DNA from: an uncultured Lentisphaeria bacterium
GTDB taxonomy: Bacteria; Verrucomicrobiota; Lentisphaeria; Victivallales; Victivallaceae
Reading direction: 5' to 3'
Assembly: GCA_949298075.1 (NCBI GenBank)
Contig: CASFVA010000021.1
Coordinates: forward strand, 1 to 41,948
DNA length: 41,948 bases
How positions within the stretch are numbered: position 1 is the first letter of the stretch; every line of letters begins with the position of its first letter. The position numbers and the translations under genes were made by a program. The notes beneath the pieces are model-generated. The model was given only the letters and a program-made list of their open reading frames with translations. It was not told the origin of the DNA and searched no databases. Shown piece by piece: positions 41,040 through 41,948 of the stretch.

Positions 41040-41948
41040 TCAGGCCAGAATGCCGAACTTCAGAGTATTGCCATCTCCGCGGTCGACATAAAGCTGCCAG
41101 CCGTCAAAATCACCGCCGACAACCGCCTCCCCCAGAGCCAGCTCTCCGTAACTCACCTCGTTGATGTACAGCCGGTAACCGGACTGCGCCCAGTCACCGC
41201 TGCCCAGTTCGACCAGGCTCCACGACGACGAGCTCAGGGTGTCGAGACTGTTTACCGCCACCACTACCGTCTGATTTGTCAATTCACCGCCATCCCAGTT
41301 CAGCATCGCGGCGCCGGAAGAAGCCGCGCTGCGGCCGTCAAGATCAAACACCAGGCAGGTTGATTCCATCTGAACAGCTTCAAACACCGCCGCGGTTTCA
41401 CCGGAAACCGTAACTGAATCAAAGGCCTCGATGCTGCCGGAGAAAGTGCCGCTGTAATCCGAGAAAACCAGCAGCGACACCCCCTCTTCCGTGCTGTTGG
41501 CTCTGTTGTAACCGATGCCCGACACCCGCGTGGAGAAGTCCGCGGCGCCGGTGAACGTCACCGTCGCATTGCCGTTCAGGCTGTCCCCGTCCACCTGGCC
41601 CCGGGCATAAATCCGCCCGATCGTACCGCCGCTCACCGTGATATTGACGTCGCCGTTGACCACCGATGTCGCCGAAGCGTGCTCCTTGGCATGCGCGCCG
41701 CCGCCGAAAATGCTGGTGACAGAGCCGCCCGTCACGGTGATGCTGACGTCGCCTTCGACGATCGAACTGCCGCCGTCCTGCGCCCAGCCGCCGCCGAAGA
41801 CGTTGCCGACGGTGCCGGATCCGATCGTGATGTTGACGCCGCCCTGTACCAGCGCGGTCGCGCTGTCGGACGCGAACGCGCCGCCGAAGAGGCCGCGCCC
41901 CGCCACCGCGCCAGAATCAATGGCGCCGCCGTCCCAGACGATGTTGAC
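41040..41948 (-). CDS. C-terminus of a glycine-rich repeat protein, probably surface-exposed; partial
   Basis: The frame is open to the window edge, so the N-terminus lies beyond 41948; about 302 aa are visible. The first 125 residues hold imperfect 27-37-aa repeats that start VNIT or VSIT, pass through GG-T/S-V and end FGGG or similar (VNITIGSGTVGNVFGGG; VSITVTGGSVTSIFGGG; VNITVSGGTIGRIYARG), a beta-helix-like pattern as in autotransporter passenger and adhesin-like proteins. The rest is a beta-rich, non-repeat tail ending GNTLKFGILA. I see no beta-barrel, PEP-CTERM or LPXTG end, so the export route is unclear. Such proteins occur widely in PVC gut bacteria. Confidence 0.8.
   Translation of the reverse strand, partial: VNIVWDGGAIDSGAVAGRGLFGGAFASDSATALVQGGVNITIGSGTVGNVFGGGWAQDGGSSIVEGDVSITVTGGSVTSIFGGGAHAKEHASATSVVNGDVNITVSGGTIGRIYARGQVDGDSLNGNATVTFTGAADFSTRVSGIGYNRANSTEEGVSLLVFSDYSGTFSGSIEAFDSVTVSGETAAVFEAVQMESTCLVFDLDGRSAASSGAAMLNWDGGELTNQTVVVAVNSLDTLSSSSWSLVELGSGDWAQSGYRLYINEVSYGELALGEAVVGGDFDGWQLYVDRGDGNTLKFGILA

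Noticed and set aside
1-41948. tRNA, rRNA, CRISPR, insertion sequences, prophage
   Set aside because: No tRNA-like T-loop in an intergenic region, no regular repeat-spacer array, and no transposase, integrase or phage gene was found by reading the sequence.

Overview
The window is GC-rich, gene-dense bacterial chromosome with no phage, insertion sequence, CRISPR array, rRNA or tRNA that I can find. A TIGR04073-like exosortase-associated protein, a PocR/AraC regulator next to a FAD-dependent oxidoreductase, a glycine-rich repeat surface protein and a fused MFS-PlsC-AMP-ligase together suggest the PVC superphylum, most likely Lentisphaerota (Victivallales-like). This placement is inference from gene content; no marker tree was possible.

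Layout. 1-4.8 kb: 5'-truncated MscS-type channel, larE (nickel-pincer cofactor) and cysS. 4.8-8.4 kb: a 1156-aa fusion of transporter, acyltransferase and acyl-ACP ligase, then a short intergenic tandem repeat. 8.6-14.2 kb (minus): marR, RND adaptor, RND pump and a periplasmic coiled-coil protein, behind a promoter with MarR-type palindromes. 14.3-16.9 kb: a soluble PAS histidine kinase and, divergently, a secreted propeller-like protein. 17-19 kb: fmdB-like, rsmA, nadA, terminator. 19-24 kb: TIGR04073-like gene, ychF, traR/dksA-like, lspA, nnr, and a 58-aa stand-alone gene with its own promoter and terminator. 24-34 kb: larB, then a co-directional run of leuA, D,D-carboxypeptidase, a giant DUF3857/transglutaminase protein, an MBL hydrolase, pyrK and pyrD. 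34-36.6 kb: dinB (minus) divergent from class II aldolase. 36.6-39.3 kb: AraC/PocR regulator divergent from a 2x[4Fe-4S] ferredoxin and a FAD oxidoreductase. 39.3-41.9 kb (minus): prfA, rpmE and the C-terminus of a repeat-rich probable surface protein that runs off the window.

Most genes are housekeeping: translation (cysS, rsmA, prfA, rpmE, ychF), cofactors (nadA, nnr, larB/larE), pyrimidine and leucine synthesis, glycolysis, envelope (lspA, dac, acyl-ACP ligase). The more unusual items are a recurrent promoter class (TTGNNN, 16-17 bp, TATATT), an acyltransferase domain whose catalytic His is replaced by Arg, an active/degenerate tandem transglutaminase protein, and the divergent PocR-ferredoxin-FAD cassette. 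Starts were chosen from Shine-Dalgarno spacing and are stated where they differ from the longest open frame.
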